From: Chara braunii
Lineage: Eukaryota > Streptophyta > Charophyceae > Charales > Characeae
Reading direction: 5' to 3'
Assembly: GCA_003427395.1 (NCBI GenBank)
Contig: BFEA01000063.1
Span: 930,099 to 958,349, forward strand
DNA length: 28,251 bases
In this document: positions 1 through 9,408 of the stretch, in pieces
Layout: every line of letters starts with the position of its first letter
Position numbering within the stretch: position 1 is the stretch's first letter
Made by a program: the position numbers and the translations under genes
The notes under the pieces: generated by a model
What the model was told of the DNA's origin: nothing
The model's input: only the letters and a program-made list of their open reading frames with translations
Databases searched by the model: none

Positions 1-82
1 CTACCTTAACCAAAATCAAAGTAGACTATCACTCACCCACACCAGATGGAAAACTCTACAGACTGTCGGTTCACACCCCATC

Positions 83-137
83 ATATATATCGTCACAAAT
101 ATATATATATATATACTCTGTTTGTGACGATATATAT
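83..137. repeat. TA-rich perfect hairpin carrying the CGTCACAAA motif
   Basis: Two perfect 17-nt arms (83-99 and 121-137) contain CGTCACAAA and its complement. They are separated by about 21 nt, mostly (TA)n. The same motif recurs at 25674, 26428 (decayed) and 28128. It could be the end of a small TA-targeting repeat or a motif spread with TA microsatellites; no coding capacity. Confidence 0.75.
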
Positions 138-315
138 ATATGTATATATCTCTCAAAATCGGATGAGAAGAAGAACGTCGGGAGGTGTCAGGTTTCTCGT
201 TTCGAGAGGGCACATCTCAAATCATCGACCTCCCTCGCCGGCCTGCAGCGACCTGGAATTCGATAGTCCACTAAGGCTCCCCTATTGCTCGCCCTCCAAG
301 GGCACCCTCTTTTTT

Positions 316-391
316 GAGCGCTGCCGTGACACGTGACAAACAAATCGGGTCAGATTCATTTTGATGTTTTATGTATGCGGATTCCGGAGTG
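316..391 (+). repeat. Direct repeat, copy 1 (about 76 bp)
   Basis: This block, starting near GAGCGCTGCCGTGACACGTG, is repeated almost identically at 489-564, an offset of 173 bp. Between the copies lie a CTT microsatellite and a poly(T) run, so a segmental duplication was probably followed by microsatellite expansion. Confidence 0.85.
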
Positions 392-401
392 AGCAGTTCA
401 T

Positions 402-458
402 TTCTTCTTCTTTTCTTTTCTTCTTCTTCTTCTTCTTTTTTTTTTTTTTTTTTTTTTT
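402..458. repeat. (CTT)n followed by poly(T)
   Basis: A CTT-type pyrimidine repeat runs into about 23 uninterrupted T residues. It lies between the two copies of the 76-bp direct repeat. Confidence 0.9.
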
Positions 459-488
459 GTTGAGAACCATAAGACCTCCCTCTTTTTC

Positions 489-564
489 TAGCGCTGCCGT
501 GACACGTGACAAACAAATCGGGTCAGATTCATTTTGATGTTTTATGTATCCGGATTCCGGAGTG
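489..564 (+). repeat. Direct repeat, copy 2 (about 76 bp)
   Basis: Second copy of the block at 316-391, with one visible substitution near the 3' end (tatccgg against tatgcgg). It runs directly into a short (GT)n. Confidence 0.85.
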
Positions 565-718
565 TGTGTGTGTGTGTGAGAACTATGAAAGGAATTCTGG
601 AAAATTTATGAAAAACAATGTCATGGATAACTGCTTGACCTATTGCTAGGCTACTCAAGCAGCAGTTACTATGAAGCAGGCCCCAGTGCCTGAATCATTC
701 GACACCCGCTTTCCTTCG

Positions 719-771
719 TTTCAAAAAAAAAAAGAAAAAAAAAAAGAAAAAAAAAGAAAAAAAAGAAAGAG
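719..771. repeat. A-rich low-complexity tract with G interruptions
   Basis: A runs of roughly 4-13 nt are broken by single G residues, followed by a short CAG-like run. No gene is visible from 565 to 820. Confidence 0.85.
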
Positions 772-819
772 CAGCAGCAGCAGTTACTAAGGGCCTCGCT
801 GCACTACTCTTGAAACGCG

Positions 820-1060
820 CATTTTCAAGAGCTCCACACCGCTGCACTTACTCTAGAGTTGGGCCGTCAGAAAACGCTTCAAGAGCTGTCAGGATGGAAC
901 TCTTGAAAAAATTCAAGAGCAGCCATCGCTGCACTCTCTCGTGATTGTGGCTCATGATGCACTCTCTCGTGATTGTGGCTCATGAAAACGCCTTTCAAAA
1001 AAAAAAAGGAAAAAAAAAAAAAAAAAAAAAAAAAACGCCTTTCAAGAGCTGTCAAGAAGC
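820..1060. repeat. Repeat cluster with scattered TTCAAGAGC words and a 28-bp duplication
   Basis: The word TTCAAGAGC or its complement recurs near 824, 868, 891, 911 and 1041, and it is also embedded in the 50-bp minisatellite at 1251. A 28-bp unit beginning GCACTCTCTCGTG is tandemly duplicated at 931-958 and 959-985. An interrupted poly(A) lies at 997-1035. ORFs here are products of the poly(A). Confidence 0.7.
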
Positions 1061-1250
1061 CTTGAGTAGACGTCACCTAGACCCCCCCCCTAGACCACTC
1101 TTGCCTGCCAGCCTAGCCTCCAACGACCGTTTTTGCTACGGTGGTCCCACGGTCTTTTTTTTTCTTTTTTTTTTTTCCTTTTGTTTTTTGGTCCCACGGT
1201 CTCTTGAAATGCTGAGGGTGAGGATTTTCATTAGCCGCTCTGGAGTCTGG

Positions 1251-1403
1251 GCGGACAAACAAGGTTGTCCCTGTCTCTGTTGTGTACGGCTTCAAGAGCG
1301 GCGGACAAACAAGGCTGTTCCTGTCGCTGTTGTGTACGGCTTCAAGAGCCGCGGACAAACAAGGCTGTCGCTCTCCCTGTTGTGTACGGCGGCTTCAAGA
1401 CCA
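1251..1403 (+). repeat. Minisatellite, 3 units of 50 bp
   Basis: Units begin with GCGGACAAACAAGG at exactly 1251, 1301 and 1351. Each ends with a TACGGC...TTCAAGA block; the third contains a 3-nt duplication (GGC). A few substitutions separate the units. ORFs over it are repeat translations. Confidence 0.92.
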
Positions 1404-1460
1404 CTGAACGTGTATCACTAAGAGCCGAGCAAGAGTGCATAGGTCTCTAGTGAGTGCAGC

Positions 1461-1513
1461 GGCTACAGAACTCTAGGTGTTCTTAGGGCTACACAACTCT
1501 AGGTGTTCTTAGG
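1461..1513 (+). repeat. 26-bp tandem duplication
   Basis: GGCTACASAACTCTAGGTGT occurs at 1461 and 1487 with one difference, followed in both by TCTTAGG. Confidence 0.85.
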
Positions 1514-1603
1514 ACTATGACAACTCAGGCCGCAGTCTTGCAGATTTTCACGAGTCGAGAGTAGTGCAGCGAGGCCCTAAGGCAAAAAGGAAAGCCGCAG
1601 AAG

Positions 1604-1790
1604 TCCTTGGCAGAGATCTTTCTTGTAAAAAAAAAAAAAATCCTTGGAAGAGTTCTTTCTTGTAAAAAAAAAAAAAAATCCTTCGAAGAGTTCTTTCTTG
1701 TAAAAAAAAAAAAAATCCTTCGAAGAGTTCTTTCTTGTAAAAAAAAAAAAAATCCTTCGAAGAGTTCTTTCTTGTAAAAAAAACAAAATC
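1604..1790 (+). repeat. A-tract minisatellite, 5 units of 37-38 bp
   Basis: Units start at 1604, 1641, 1679, 1716 and 1753. Each is TCCTTSGAAGAGTTCTTTCT plus TGTA and then 8-15 A residues. The last unit has an interrupted A tract. Long Phe/Lys ORFs on the minus strand are artefacts of this array. Confidence 0.92.
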
Positions 1791-2018
1791 GAGGTGGGGC
1801 GCTGGTGTGGCGAAGAGTCCAAACAATAGCTTAAGAAAAAAAAAAGAAAAAAGAAAAAAAAGGTCCAAACAACACTACAGTAAAACAGTAACTCTCGAAA
1901 TCATCTGACAACTCCCGAGAACTTCGAAGATTTGAATTTTTTTTATTTTTTTTTTGTCTTTTCCTGGAGGTGAGAGAAAATAGACGATTTGAATTAAAAG
2001 TGTTCTTTTTTGTTATTG

Positions 2019-2056
<38 letters not shown>
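2019..2056. repeat. Poly(A), about 38 nt
   Basis: One of the longest pure homopolymers in the window. It is preceded by AT-rich unassigned sequence and could be the relic 3' tail of a degraded retroposon, but no flanking element is recognisable. Confidence 0.9.
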
Positions 2057-2059
<3 letters not shown>

Positions 2060-2107
2060 ATATTGATTTCGAGAGTAGTATGGCTGTGCCGCCCATTGGC
2101 AAACATA

Positions 2108-2138
2108 ACTGTCCGGTAAACCGTGTAGGCAGAGAGGG
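2108..2138 (+). repeat. Short dispersed repeat with ACTGYCCGGTAAACCG
   Basis: The word ACTGTCCGGTAAACCG, followed by an AGGCAGAGAGGG block, recurs at 26440-26469 with ACTGCCCGGTAAACCG, and as the reverse complement near 28105-28124. At 26.4 and 28.1 kb it sits beside the CGTCACAAACAG motif. Confidence 0.75.
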
Positions 2139-2164
2139 GTTGCATCAAGCCGAGGCGCTACTTC

Positions 2165-2189
2165 CTTTTTTTTTTTTTTTTTTTTTTTT
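2165..2189. repeat. Poly(T), about 25 nt
   Basis: An uninterrupted T run between unassigned short blocks. Confidence 0.9.
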
Positions 2190-2257
2190 AATCATGCCGA
2201 GTCGCTGCTTCAACCGAGGCGACGCAAGCAGTCAACGTGGGGTTCCCATATATACAA

Positions 2258-2346
2258 CAGACGACATTAAAAAAAGAACAGCAGATAACATTGAAAAAGA
2301 GAAACAAAACGGAAAACGGATCACGCTACAATGGAGTGATACCTGA

Positions 2347-2348
<2 letters not shown>
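2258..2348 (+). repeat. Direct repeat, copy 1 (related to 2477-2541)
   Basis: CAGACGACATTAAAAAA is followed by an A-rich spacer and then a 36-bp block containing CGGATCACGCTACAATGG. The second copy keeps both blocks but is about 34 bp shorter between them. A (CA)n(GA)n array follows this copy. Confidence 0.85.

Positions 2349-2402
<54 letters not shown>
2346..2402. repeat. (CA)n(GA)n compound microsatellite
   Basis: About 9 CA units run directly into about 19 GA units. It separates the two copies of the ACGACATT repeat. Confidence 0.95.
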
Positions 2403-2403
<1 letters not shown>

Positions 2404-2476
2404 GAAGCGGACAGCGTTGGAACAAAAAACGTCGATTTGAAATTATCAAATCATTTATACATATTATATCGAAAAG

Positions 2477-2541
2477 CAGACGACATTAAAAAAGGAAAAC
2501 AAAGCGGAAAACGGATCACGCTACAATGGAGTGATACCTGA
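2477..2541 (+). repeat. Direct repeat, copy 2 (related to 2258-2348)
   Basis: Shorter second copy with the same CAGACGACATTAAAAAA start and the same GGATCACGCTACAATGGAG end. Confidence 0.85.
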
Positions 2542-2734
2542 CAAAAAGATGTGAATGTGCTCGTCTGCGTCTGCGTGCGCGTATGCCTACGCTTGTGTCG
2601 AAGTGTGTTGTCATGTTCGTTATGCACAACAGTTACTCCACAAAAAAAAAAAAAAAAGCATGACTACGCAGACTGTTTCGTCGGACTTTCACCCACTGAC
2701 CAAGAGTGTCAATACTCACGGTCGTGTGTGCGTC

Positions 2735-2750
2735 TGTTGTGGTGGTGGTG

Positions 2751-2794
<44 letters not shown>

Positions 2795-2835
2795 CGGTGT
2801 GTGTGTGTCTGTTGTGGTGGTGTGTCTGTTGTGGT

Positions 2836-2873
<38 letters not shown>

Positions 2874-2905
2874 TGAGAGAGAGAGAGAGCGTGAGAGAGA
2901 GAGGG
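2735..2905. repeat. Compound (GT)n / (TGG)n / (GA)n microsatellite
   Basis: Two long GT runs are joined by GTTGTGGTGGTG blocks and end in a GA run. ORFs rich in Val/Cys or Thr/His over this stretch are repeat translations. Confidence 0.95.
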
Positions 2906-3059
2906 CACCTCCGCCGGGAGTGTAGTCGAGGGGGGAAACAATACTAAGGTCTTTGCCCAAATCCCAAGTACAGTCATTATATAGCCGTATTAGGGACAAC
3001 ATTCGGTCTACATACCGAGATAATGACCGGTATGTTCTGGGCGGGGATTTCGGTAGAAC

Positions 3060-3390
3060 TGACGCGAAGAACGATGATGACGACGGATATGATGGGTGAT
3101 TGTGTTGATGATGATAATGATGATGAAAGTCATCACCATGGTGGTGGTAATGACGATGATGATCCCGAAAAAAACCAGCAGAACAGAAAAGGAAAAGAAG
3201 AAGAAGAGGGAGGAGGAGGAGGAGGAATAAGAAACCCAACACTCTTCGTTCCCTCTCCCTTGCTGCTCAACAGGATCCACCATCGGAAAAAAGAAGAAGA
3301 AGAAGAAGAAGAAGAAGAAGAAGAAGAAGAAGAAAGAAGAAATCACCATCGGTGATGATGATGGCGATGGCGATGATGATGATGATGACG
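3060..3390. repeat. (GAT)n and (GAA)n trinucleotide region
   Basis: Imperfect GAT/CAT repeats (about 3073-3165), an AGG/GAA run, a nearly pure GAA array (about 3289-3343) and a second GAT array (3353-3390). Poly-Glu, poly-Asp and poly-His ORFs here are not genes. Confidence 0.93.
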
Positions 3391-3603
3391 TGATTTTCTT
3401 ACCTTCTCTTGCATTATGCCATATTCGTCGAGTGAATCACAGGGCGGATAAAACGCTTCGCGGTCTTGGAGTGGCAGGTACTCGATTTTGAACGACAGCG
3501 ATGATGATAATGAGGATGCCCAATGAAGGACTGTCACAGGGCGTTTCTTTTTTCTTTTTTTTTTTGGCGTGTCAGAGGGCGTTTGATACCCGCTCCAGTA
3601 ATC

Positions 3604-3776
3604 TCCCCCCCGCCCCCAAGTCCAGCGTTGAGCTACCTCAACGCCTGAATCTGGATGTGTTTGAGGAGACGTGCAGTTCAGGAAACTCAACACCATTTCC
3701 GCACATCTCCGCAAGAGCGTCCACATTCAGGCGTTGCGATAGCTCAACGCTGCTAGTGGGACTTGGCCCCCGGGGG
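3604..3776. repeat. Fold-back (palindromic) repeat, copy 1
   Basis: The inner arms are 3624-3660 and 3715-3751: AGCGTTGAGCT pairs with AGCTCAACGCT, and CAACGCCTGAAT pairs with ATTCAGGCGTTG. Pairing extends outward into the C-rich and G-rich flanks (CCCCCAAGTCC against GGGACTTGGCCCCC), with a 7-nt gap in the left arm. The loop is about 54 nt. It shares GCCTGAATSTGGAYGTGTTT-like arm sequence with the next two copies. No protein is encoded. It looks like a fold-back or MITE-type element, or a hairpin RNA source. Confidence 0.85.
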
Positions 3777-3778
3777 GA

Positions 3779-3933
3779 GGTCCCATTAGCAAAGAGGATC
3801 GGATCGAATGCCTGAATGTGGACGTGTTTTATGCAGAGATGCAGGAAAGCAGTTCAATCTCGATTTCCTGCACCTTTCGACAAACACGTCCACATTCAGG
3901 CATTCGATCCGATCCTCTTTGCTAGTGGGGACC
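3779..3933. repeat. Fold-back repeat, copy 2 (almost fully palindromic)
   Basis: Arms 3779-3829 and 3882-3933 are nearly perfect complements, running from GGTCCCAYTAGC through AAAGAGGATCGGATCGAATG to GTGTTT. After a bulge, pairing resumes (TGCAGGAAA at 3840 with TTTCCTGCA at 3864), leaving a loop of about 15 nt. The arms are about 70 nt. Flanking CCCCCGG blocks are also roughly complementary. It directly abuts copy 1. Confidence 0.92.
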
Positions 3934-4239
3934 ACGCCCCCGGAGACGAGAGGGCAAGTACAGGAGTACTGGGCCAGACTGCCTGTCTGCTCTCGCTGGG
4001 TGGCTACCCGTTCGGACACGTGTGTGTTCTTCGCTTCTACCCGCCGACGCAATGAAGCCGTGCATCTGGACGACAGAGGTGACCAGGTGCTCGACGGTTT
4101 CAGTCAGATCGTGGCGACACATATGCCTACGGGTAGAAGAAAGAAAACGAAAAAAAAGTACCCCAAAAAAAAAAAAAAACGGATCTTTCCCGGGACGTGC
4201 AAGGTGCATCCCCTTTGCTAACAGTAATGGATGCATCTG

Positions 4240-4428
4240 GCCACTTCCCCTGGGGCGAGGTCCCACTAGCAAAGAGGATTGGATTGAACATCTGAATCTG
4301 GACTTGTTTGTGGAAAGGTGCAGAATGTCGAGAGTGAACTGCTTTTCTGCATCTGTGCTTAAAACACGTCCAGATTCAGGATATTTATCCAACCCTCTTT
4401 GCTAGTGGGACCTCACCCCTGGGGAGGC
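4240..4428. repeat. Fold-back repeat, copy 3
   Basis: GGTCCCACTAGCAAAGAGG at 4259 pairs with CCTCTTTGCTAGTGGGACC ending at 4412. The arms continue through a diverged GGATTGGAT-type block and CTGAATCTGGAC. Outer CCCCTGGGG-type blocks also pair. The arms are more diverged than in copy 2, so this copy is probably older. It lies 300 bp from copy 2; the intervening sequence has only a 10-bp inverted repeat (CTTCTACCCG / CGGGTAGAAG). Confidence 0.88.
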
Positions 4429-4429
4429 C

Positions 4430-4966
4430 CTATGGGTCTCGCTGCACTGCTCTCCACTGTCCTAGATAGGAGAGTTTTTTTTTTTTTTTTTAGAGAAAAA
4501 AGTAGTTTTATTCCAGAAGAGGAACAGGGGCCCGGGAATACACCCCACAATTCAACCCGGTACAGATACATGTTAGGGCCTTTACCCAGCTGTAGAGGAA
4601 CCGTGTCCACTGTCCCTCTACTAAAACGTTCTCAAAAAAATTAAAAAGAAAAAAAAGGAGGCCTCTGAGAGGCAGATCTTCAGAGTTACACTTTTGAATC
4701 TTGTGAACGCTGCTATAGCACCCGAGATAAAAAAAAATAATAATAATAAAAAACGAGACAAACTCTGACAGCTGTCAGCGACCACCTTCCAACTCCATTC
4801 TCCACGGTGGGAGAGTGCCCTGCCTGCAACCTCCTCTTTTCGGATGGAATGGACCTCAGGAGGAAGGCGAAGTGCAGATGAAGCCAAGTAGTCCAGTGCT
4901 GTCACGGCGTCTGCTAGTGCACTCATGCACTCACGAATTGGAGAGTCAGACCACCGCTACCCTCTT
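4430..4966. other. Unassigned intergenic stretch
   Basis: Contains poly(T) near 4475-4491, A-rich and (AAT)-type low complexity near 4730-4752, and otherwise single-copy-looking DNA. No ORF here has coding features or recognisable motifs. Confidence 0.6.
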
Positions 4967-5078
4967 CACCCCAATAGAACGCCCGGTAATTATCCCCGTA
5001 TCTGGGCGGAAAGTTGCGCCAAATACAGCTATAATGACGCGCCAAATACAGCTATAATGACCTGGTGTTCTATTCGAA
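4967..5078. repeat. Small imperfect fold-back with a 23-bp internal duplication
   Basis: The left arm starts AATAGAACGCCCGGTAATTA and the right arm, read in reverse complement, starts AATAGAACACCAGGTCATTA; similarity continues through GTATYTGG. In the right half a 23-bp unit (GCGCCAAATACAGCTATAAT plus GAC) is tandemly duplicated at 5016-5038 and 5039-5061. Consistent with a MITE-like element; no target duplication was identified. Confidence 0.75.
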
Positions 5079-5313
5079 TGAAGACGGAAGACCGTAGGGT
5101 CTAGTTGCACTACTCGCCACAGGCGAAGTTTGGCGAGTAGGTGCATGGTTGCGCTTAGGGCCTTGCCACACCACTCTCGAAATGTGGAAAAGACAAAAAT
5201 GTGGCGGGCGCATCTGGCCATGTTCTAGCAGGAAGTTCATTCTCATTTGGCACATTTGGTGTGGCCATGCCCTTACTCTCCAAGCTTGGCGAATGCAAAA
5301 TGTGTCAGAGATG

Positions 5314-5386
5314 AGGTGTGCCCCTGTGGGAGACCAGCAGCCAGGGGGGCGGGAGGTGTGCTGCTGTGGAAGACCAGCAGCCAGGA
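5314..5386 (+). repeat. 40-bp tandem duplication
   Basis: AGGTGTGCCCCTGTGGGAGA and AGGTGTGCTGCTGTGGAAGA start at 5314 and 5354, each followed by CCAGCAGCCAGG. Function unknown; it lies 300 bp upstream of the plus-strand LINE ORF1. Confidence 0.85.
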
Positions 5387-5679
5387 CGGACTCCCGCCCG
5401 CCAGGGCTTTCGCCGAGGGAGATGCAACGAACTGGAAGGTTGACTAGCCTGGATCCTCCAAGGAAGCGGTCAGAAAAGGTGAAAGACAGGTATAATTCTC
5501 TGGCTCGAGTACCTTCACTTCTTGTTGAGGTGTGTGGGGGTGAAATGGTGGGGAGGTAACTGGATTAAGGCATGATTTATCCCTAAATTATTGGAAGCTG
5601 TATTAATATTATTTACTTTGCGTAACTCGTAGGTTTTACTAATTGTAGCCCTGACTTTTGGTCGCCTCAACTGGGTGCT

Positions 5680-8180
5680 ATGGGGGACCCTGATCCTCCC
5701 TCTGCAATCTCGCCTGGAGAGAAACAAAAAATCCGGGATATCTTGTCAAAATGCTACATAGACGGTATCCTTCCCCCCCGCCAGGCACCATCTAAAGTGG
5801 AGGTGGGTGAGCATTTTTTGAAGGTGACAATCAACCCGGAGTTGTACCAAATCCAAGCAGAATGGTTACGCGAACATGCTGTCACCATCCTGTTTGGCGA
5901 CGAATCCTCGTCGATTTCGTCGGAAGTTAAAAAACGGCTGATACGCGTATAAGAAAACGGATGGGCCTCCTCTGTCCAAAACACGTCTACCCAGTTGAAG
6001 AGGGGCCTTTTCCATAATGAAGGCCGTAACTTAATTACGTATGTTGCTCCATCGAAAGAGATAGCAGAATGGATGCTTAAATTGTCCGAAACGACTATCG
6101 AGTTGGACAAAGTTTCATACAAAGTTTCCTTCAGACTGTGGATGACTGAGAATGAGCTTTGGGAATGGCGTGAGATTGGTCGACACCTATTCTTTTGGAT
6201 TCGGTGTCAACAAGTCCCGGTGGGGTTTCTCCCTCTCCTCCCGAGAGCGATTCGTGATGCTTATGAGAGTGAGTTAGTTAGGGAATACCCTGCTTTCAAA
6301 GATAAACTTGAGCCGGCCCTAATGAACGTGCGCTTCAATCTTGAGTCTGCAGCACGGCTCCTGTACAGATGATACCTAGTAGTCGATCCGGGCAGAGATG
6401 GATATGTGGAACTGGAGGTCGTATGTGCAGAGACACCATGGTGCCCGGCCTGCAGGCGCCACTTTCACTATGAAGGTGACGAAGACTGCACCACCCGAAG
6501 GAAAAAGTCATACGCTAATGTTGTGTTATCAAAGGGAGAGAAGGGGAAGGGAGATCGAAAAAAAAAGGAGGAGAAAGGAAGGGGCACTGTGGAGAAAGAA
6601 GGCTCAAGGAGGCTGAAGGAGAAGGCTAATGGTAGGGAGAAATCTCCCCTACCCAACGGGGGGGACAAGGAAGGGGTTCGAGAGAAAGAGGGTGAGCCGG
6701 GAGGAAAGGAGACGACGATACAGCAGAAGGGACAAAAGGCAGATGAGGAAAAAGCAGACCCCAAGGAAATGGATGTTAAGGATAGGATGCAAAAAGGGAA
6801 AGGTGACCTCACGATGGGCAAGAAGGACGAAGAGATGTTGGAAAAAACAGAGAAGGAGAATCCATTGTACGAAAAGGGTGTTTCGATGGATGAGGACCAG
6901 GTCTCGAAAGGTAGGGAGAAACGCAACCGAGAAGAAGCAATGGACCCGCTTTTAGAGGTCAAAGGTAAGGAGATGGTCGTTCACAATGGGAGCCTTCCTT
7001 CTCACAAACCAATAACACACACCCCTTCTCCTTCTGAGGAGGGGGAGGAAGAAGAAGAAGAAGAAGAAGAAGAAGAAGAAAGGGATTCGGCGGAAAAAAA
7101 AAACACCTTTTCGTCCTCGCTACTCTGCCTCCCGAATAAAAGGGAACGAGATCTATGATCTATCACAGGAGGAAAGCCTGTCAGGCAGGGAATTTGACAT
7201 GGGGATGAAGACATTATATAAGCTTGGAAGATCCCCCCTCCCCCTGCCCTCAGCAGGGGAACGAGTAGACTCAGATAAGGAAGAGTTTCGCTCTGCAGGA
7301 AGTCGCAACTCACTCTCAAGCCCTGCTAACAGTCGGGCATTGACAAAAAAGTTGGGTGGTTCCTCATTGGCTTCTGAGTTTTCGCCAATGAAGAAGCAAG
7401 AAGCGTCTAAGAAGAAATTATTTGGAAAGGTGCTGGAAAAAGACTCCACCACTCAGCCTTCCAAGACGGCCCTGTGCCCGGAGACATCACAACAGTACCT
7501 GACCAAAAAGGCACAGAAAATGGGCAACCCGGGTCGCCCCATGCAGACAATAAAAAAGAAAGACAGGGAGGAGGGAAACGTGAAAGAATTTTTTATTCCA
7601 CTCATAATATCCCCCTCACCTCATGAACCAATGGTCCTGACTCATAGACAGAACGATGAAACTCTACGACTACCAGGGCCCCCCACTACAGGCCCTCTGT
7701 CGGACTCCTTGTGGCTTTCTGCCGCAAGGAAGCATGCAATTTATTACAGTGGCTCGTGTAGGTTCCTACTAACTCCTAAGCGTGGCAAACACATTGCCAC
7801 CAATGGCCAGGGAATCAAAGTGGTTCTCCATATAGCCTGCTTGACACTGCAGTCGGCCAAGACTGATTCGGATTCAATGAAGGCTCAAAACATCTATTGG
7901 TTACCATTGGCCAGATTCCTGGACTCTACCTTGGACTCGCTGAAAGACATCAGCCTGCCTAAGGGCCTGACGGCCCAGGAGGTGGCAAAATGGCTACACT
8001 ACACGGATCCAGTGGATGAATTCGCATCAGAGAACCTTACCACTAGTCTGAACAACCCAGATGAAGGGATTGTTCCGCCTCCCCTCAGGAAACGTCGTTT
8101 GTCACAAGGGGGAAGGGGTACCACGTTGAAGGTAAAGCCAACAGACAGCCGCATCCAAAATCCTCGCGGCAGAGGGTCAG
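5680..8180 (+). pseudogene. LINE ORF1: gag-like protein with zinc knuckle (broken)
   Basis: In this family the protein would bind element RNA and form the RNP for retrotransposition. The frame opens at ATG 5680 (MGDPDPPSAISPGEKQK). It stays open to 7158 except for TAA at 5950-5952 and TGA at 6370-6372, then shifts by one base in the A10 run and continues through 7199 to about 8180. The first 230 residues look like a gag/DUF4283-type domain (WREIGRHLFFWIRCQQVP). A CCHC-like knuckle, CPAC-x4-H-x6-C, lies at 6442-6489; its last spacing is two residues longer than the usual CX2CX4HX4C. A highly charged Lys/Glu region follows (6530-7090), ending in a GAA microsatellite coding poly-Glu. The last 250 codons (from about 7590) form a compact domain I do not recognise. 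No stop separates it from the endonuclease. Confidence 0.75.
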
Positions 8181-8184
8181 GCCA

Positions 8185-9400
8185 TGACTCTACTTGGAAT
8201 GTACGAGGTTTTGGAGACAATAACAAAAAGTTTAAGAAATCCAGATTTAAAGACTGGATGCATGCATAGAATGTCCAAATTGCGTGCCTGCAAGAAACCA
8301 GTCTAAACCAAAGGAAGTTATCTACTATTGCTCAATGGTGGGAAGGTCCTCAGGTTTGGTCTCCGGCAGTGGGAACAAAAGGAGGGGTAACTATCCTGGT
8401 CAACAAACAACTTGATATTACGGTACTCGACCAGTATCACGACACTGAAGGTCGATGAGCGTGGCTCGGTTTCTCCATAGACTCAGAAGAATGGGCGGTT
8501 ATGACAATTTATGCGTCAGTTGAGTACCCCGCCCGTTTGTCATTTTTGGATAAGCTTGCCTCCACCTTCCCAGATGTGGAAAATCTTGTCATCTGTGGGG
8601 ACTGGAACACGGTGCTAAGACCTGGCCTTGATACCTTGACAGCCAAGCCCTTGAGGGCGGATTCCACACGACTGATGACCTTTTGCAAAACCCAAAACTT
8701 AATAGATGTCTATCGGATATTTAATCCACAGGCAAATGGTTTTCCATGGGTGGCCCCCCCCCCGACCCGCACGTCCCCAGGGACCCCAACCCCCAGAAAA
8801 AGGCTAGATTTCTTTTTAGTCAGGAGGGGCCCTTGGGACCGCAGCATGTGGTGTGATGTGGTCCCAGGCTCTATCTCAGACCACCACCCAGTCTTACTGG
8901 ACATACTACCCAGAGACACAGTAGAAAGGTATCGCCCCCCGTTCAGGCTAAACATCAATTTGTTAAAGGACCCAGGGGTATTAGAGTGGATCAATGCACA
9001 TATGGCCAAATGACCATTGGTTAAGCACCTCTTTGCAGATCATTTCCAATGGGCAGACACAAATATCGCCATTATCAGACAGACCCTCATGACCTTTTCG
9101 AGAATGAAAGCAGCCAGTAGAAAGTGGAAAGAATCCTCTCTCATAAAAATGATTACCCAAGCAGAAAATGAGATGGGGAGAGACCCATTCTCAGACTATT
9201 ACTGGTCAAATAAGAGAAAGGAAGCTTTGGCCCAGTTGGAGGCCTTAGAAATTCAGAAACAAATGGAATGGCTAGAATTTAAAAACCTGAGAGGTATCGT
9301 GGGATACGATAGAATGACAAAACTAACTTTCTGATCCTTATTGCACAGCCAATCCAGATCCCTAATTAGAGAACTTTCGCATCCCTTCAATGTCAATGCA
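8185..9400 (+). pseudogene. LINE ORF2, part 1: AP-type endonuclease and linker (broken)
   Basis: The endonuclease nicks target DNA to prime reverse transcription. The reading frame carries all core signatures: TWNVRGFG (about 8195), CLQETS (8285), TIYASVEYP (8504), CGDWNTV (8596), KRLDFFLV (8800) and SDHHPVLLD (8877). So the metal-binding and catalytic N, E, D and H positions survive. It is interrupted by TAG 8267-8269, TGA 8456-8458 (probably an Arg CGA decayed at CpG), TGA 9011-9013 and TGA 9332-9334, all in one frame. A basic helical linker follows (9017-9400). The endonuclease start is in the same frame as the end of ORF1 with no stop between. Interrupted at 9409 by a DNA element. Confidence 0.82.
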
Positions 9401-9408
9401 CCAATAGC
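9401..9408. repeat. Target site duplication, left (CCAATAGC)
   Basis: This 8-bp word is repeated exactly at 9923-9930 and flanks the inverted-repeat element between them. Confidence 0.88.

Noticed and set aside
1251-1790. CRISPR-like spaced repeats
   Set aside because: Whole units repeat, with no unique spacers; ordinary minisatellites in eukaryotic DNA.
1548-1868. Phe-rich minus-strand ORFs
   Set aside because: They follow the 37-38-bp minisatellite and its A tracts.
2551-3349. Val/Cys-, His/Thr-, Asp/Glu- and Phe-rich ORFs on both strands
   Set aside because: Products of (GT)n, (GAT)n and (GAA)n microsatellites.
3786-4405. Overlapping ORFs of 80-156 codons in the fold-back array
   Set aside because: The two strands translate the palindromes similarly, and no frame is conserved between the three copies.
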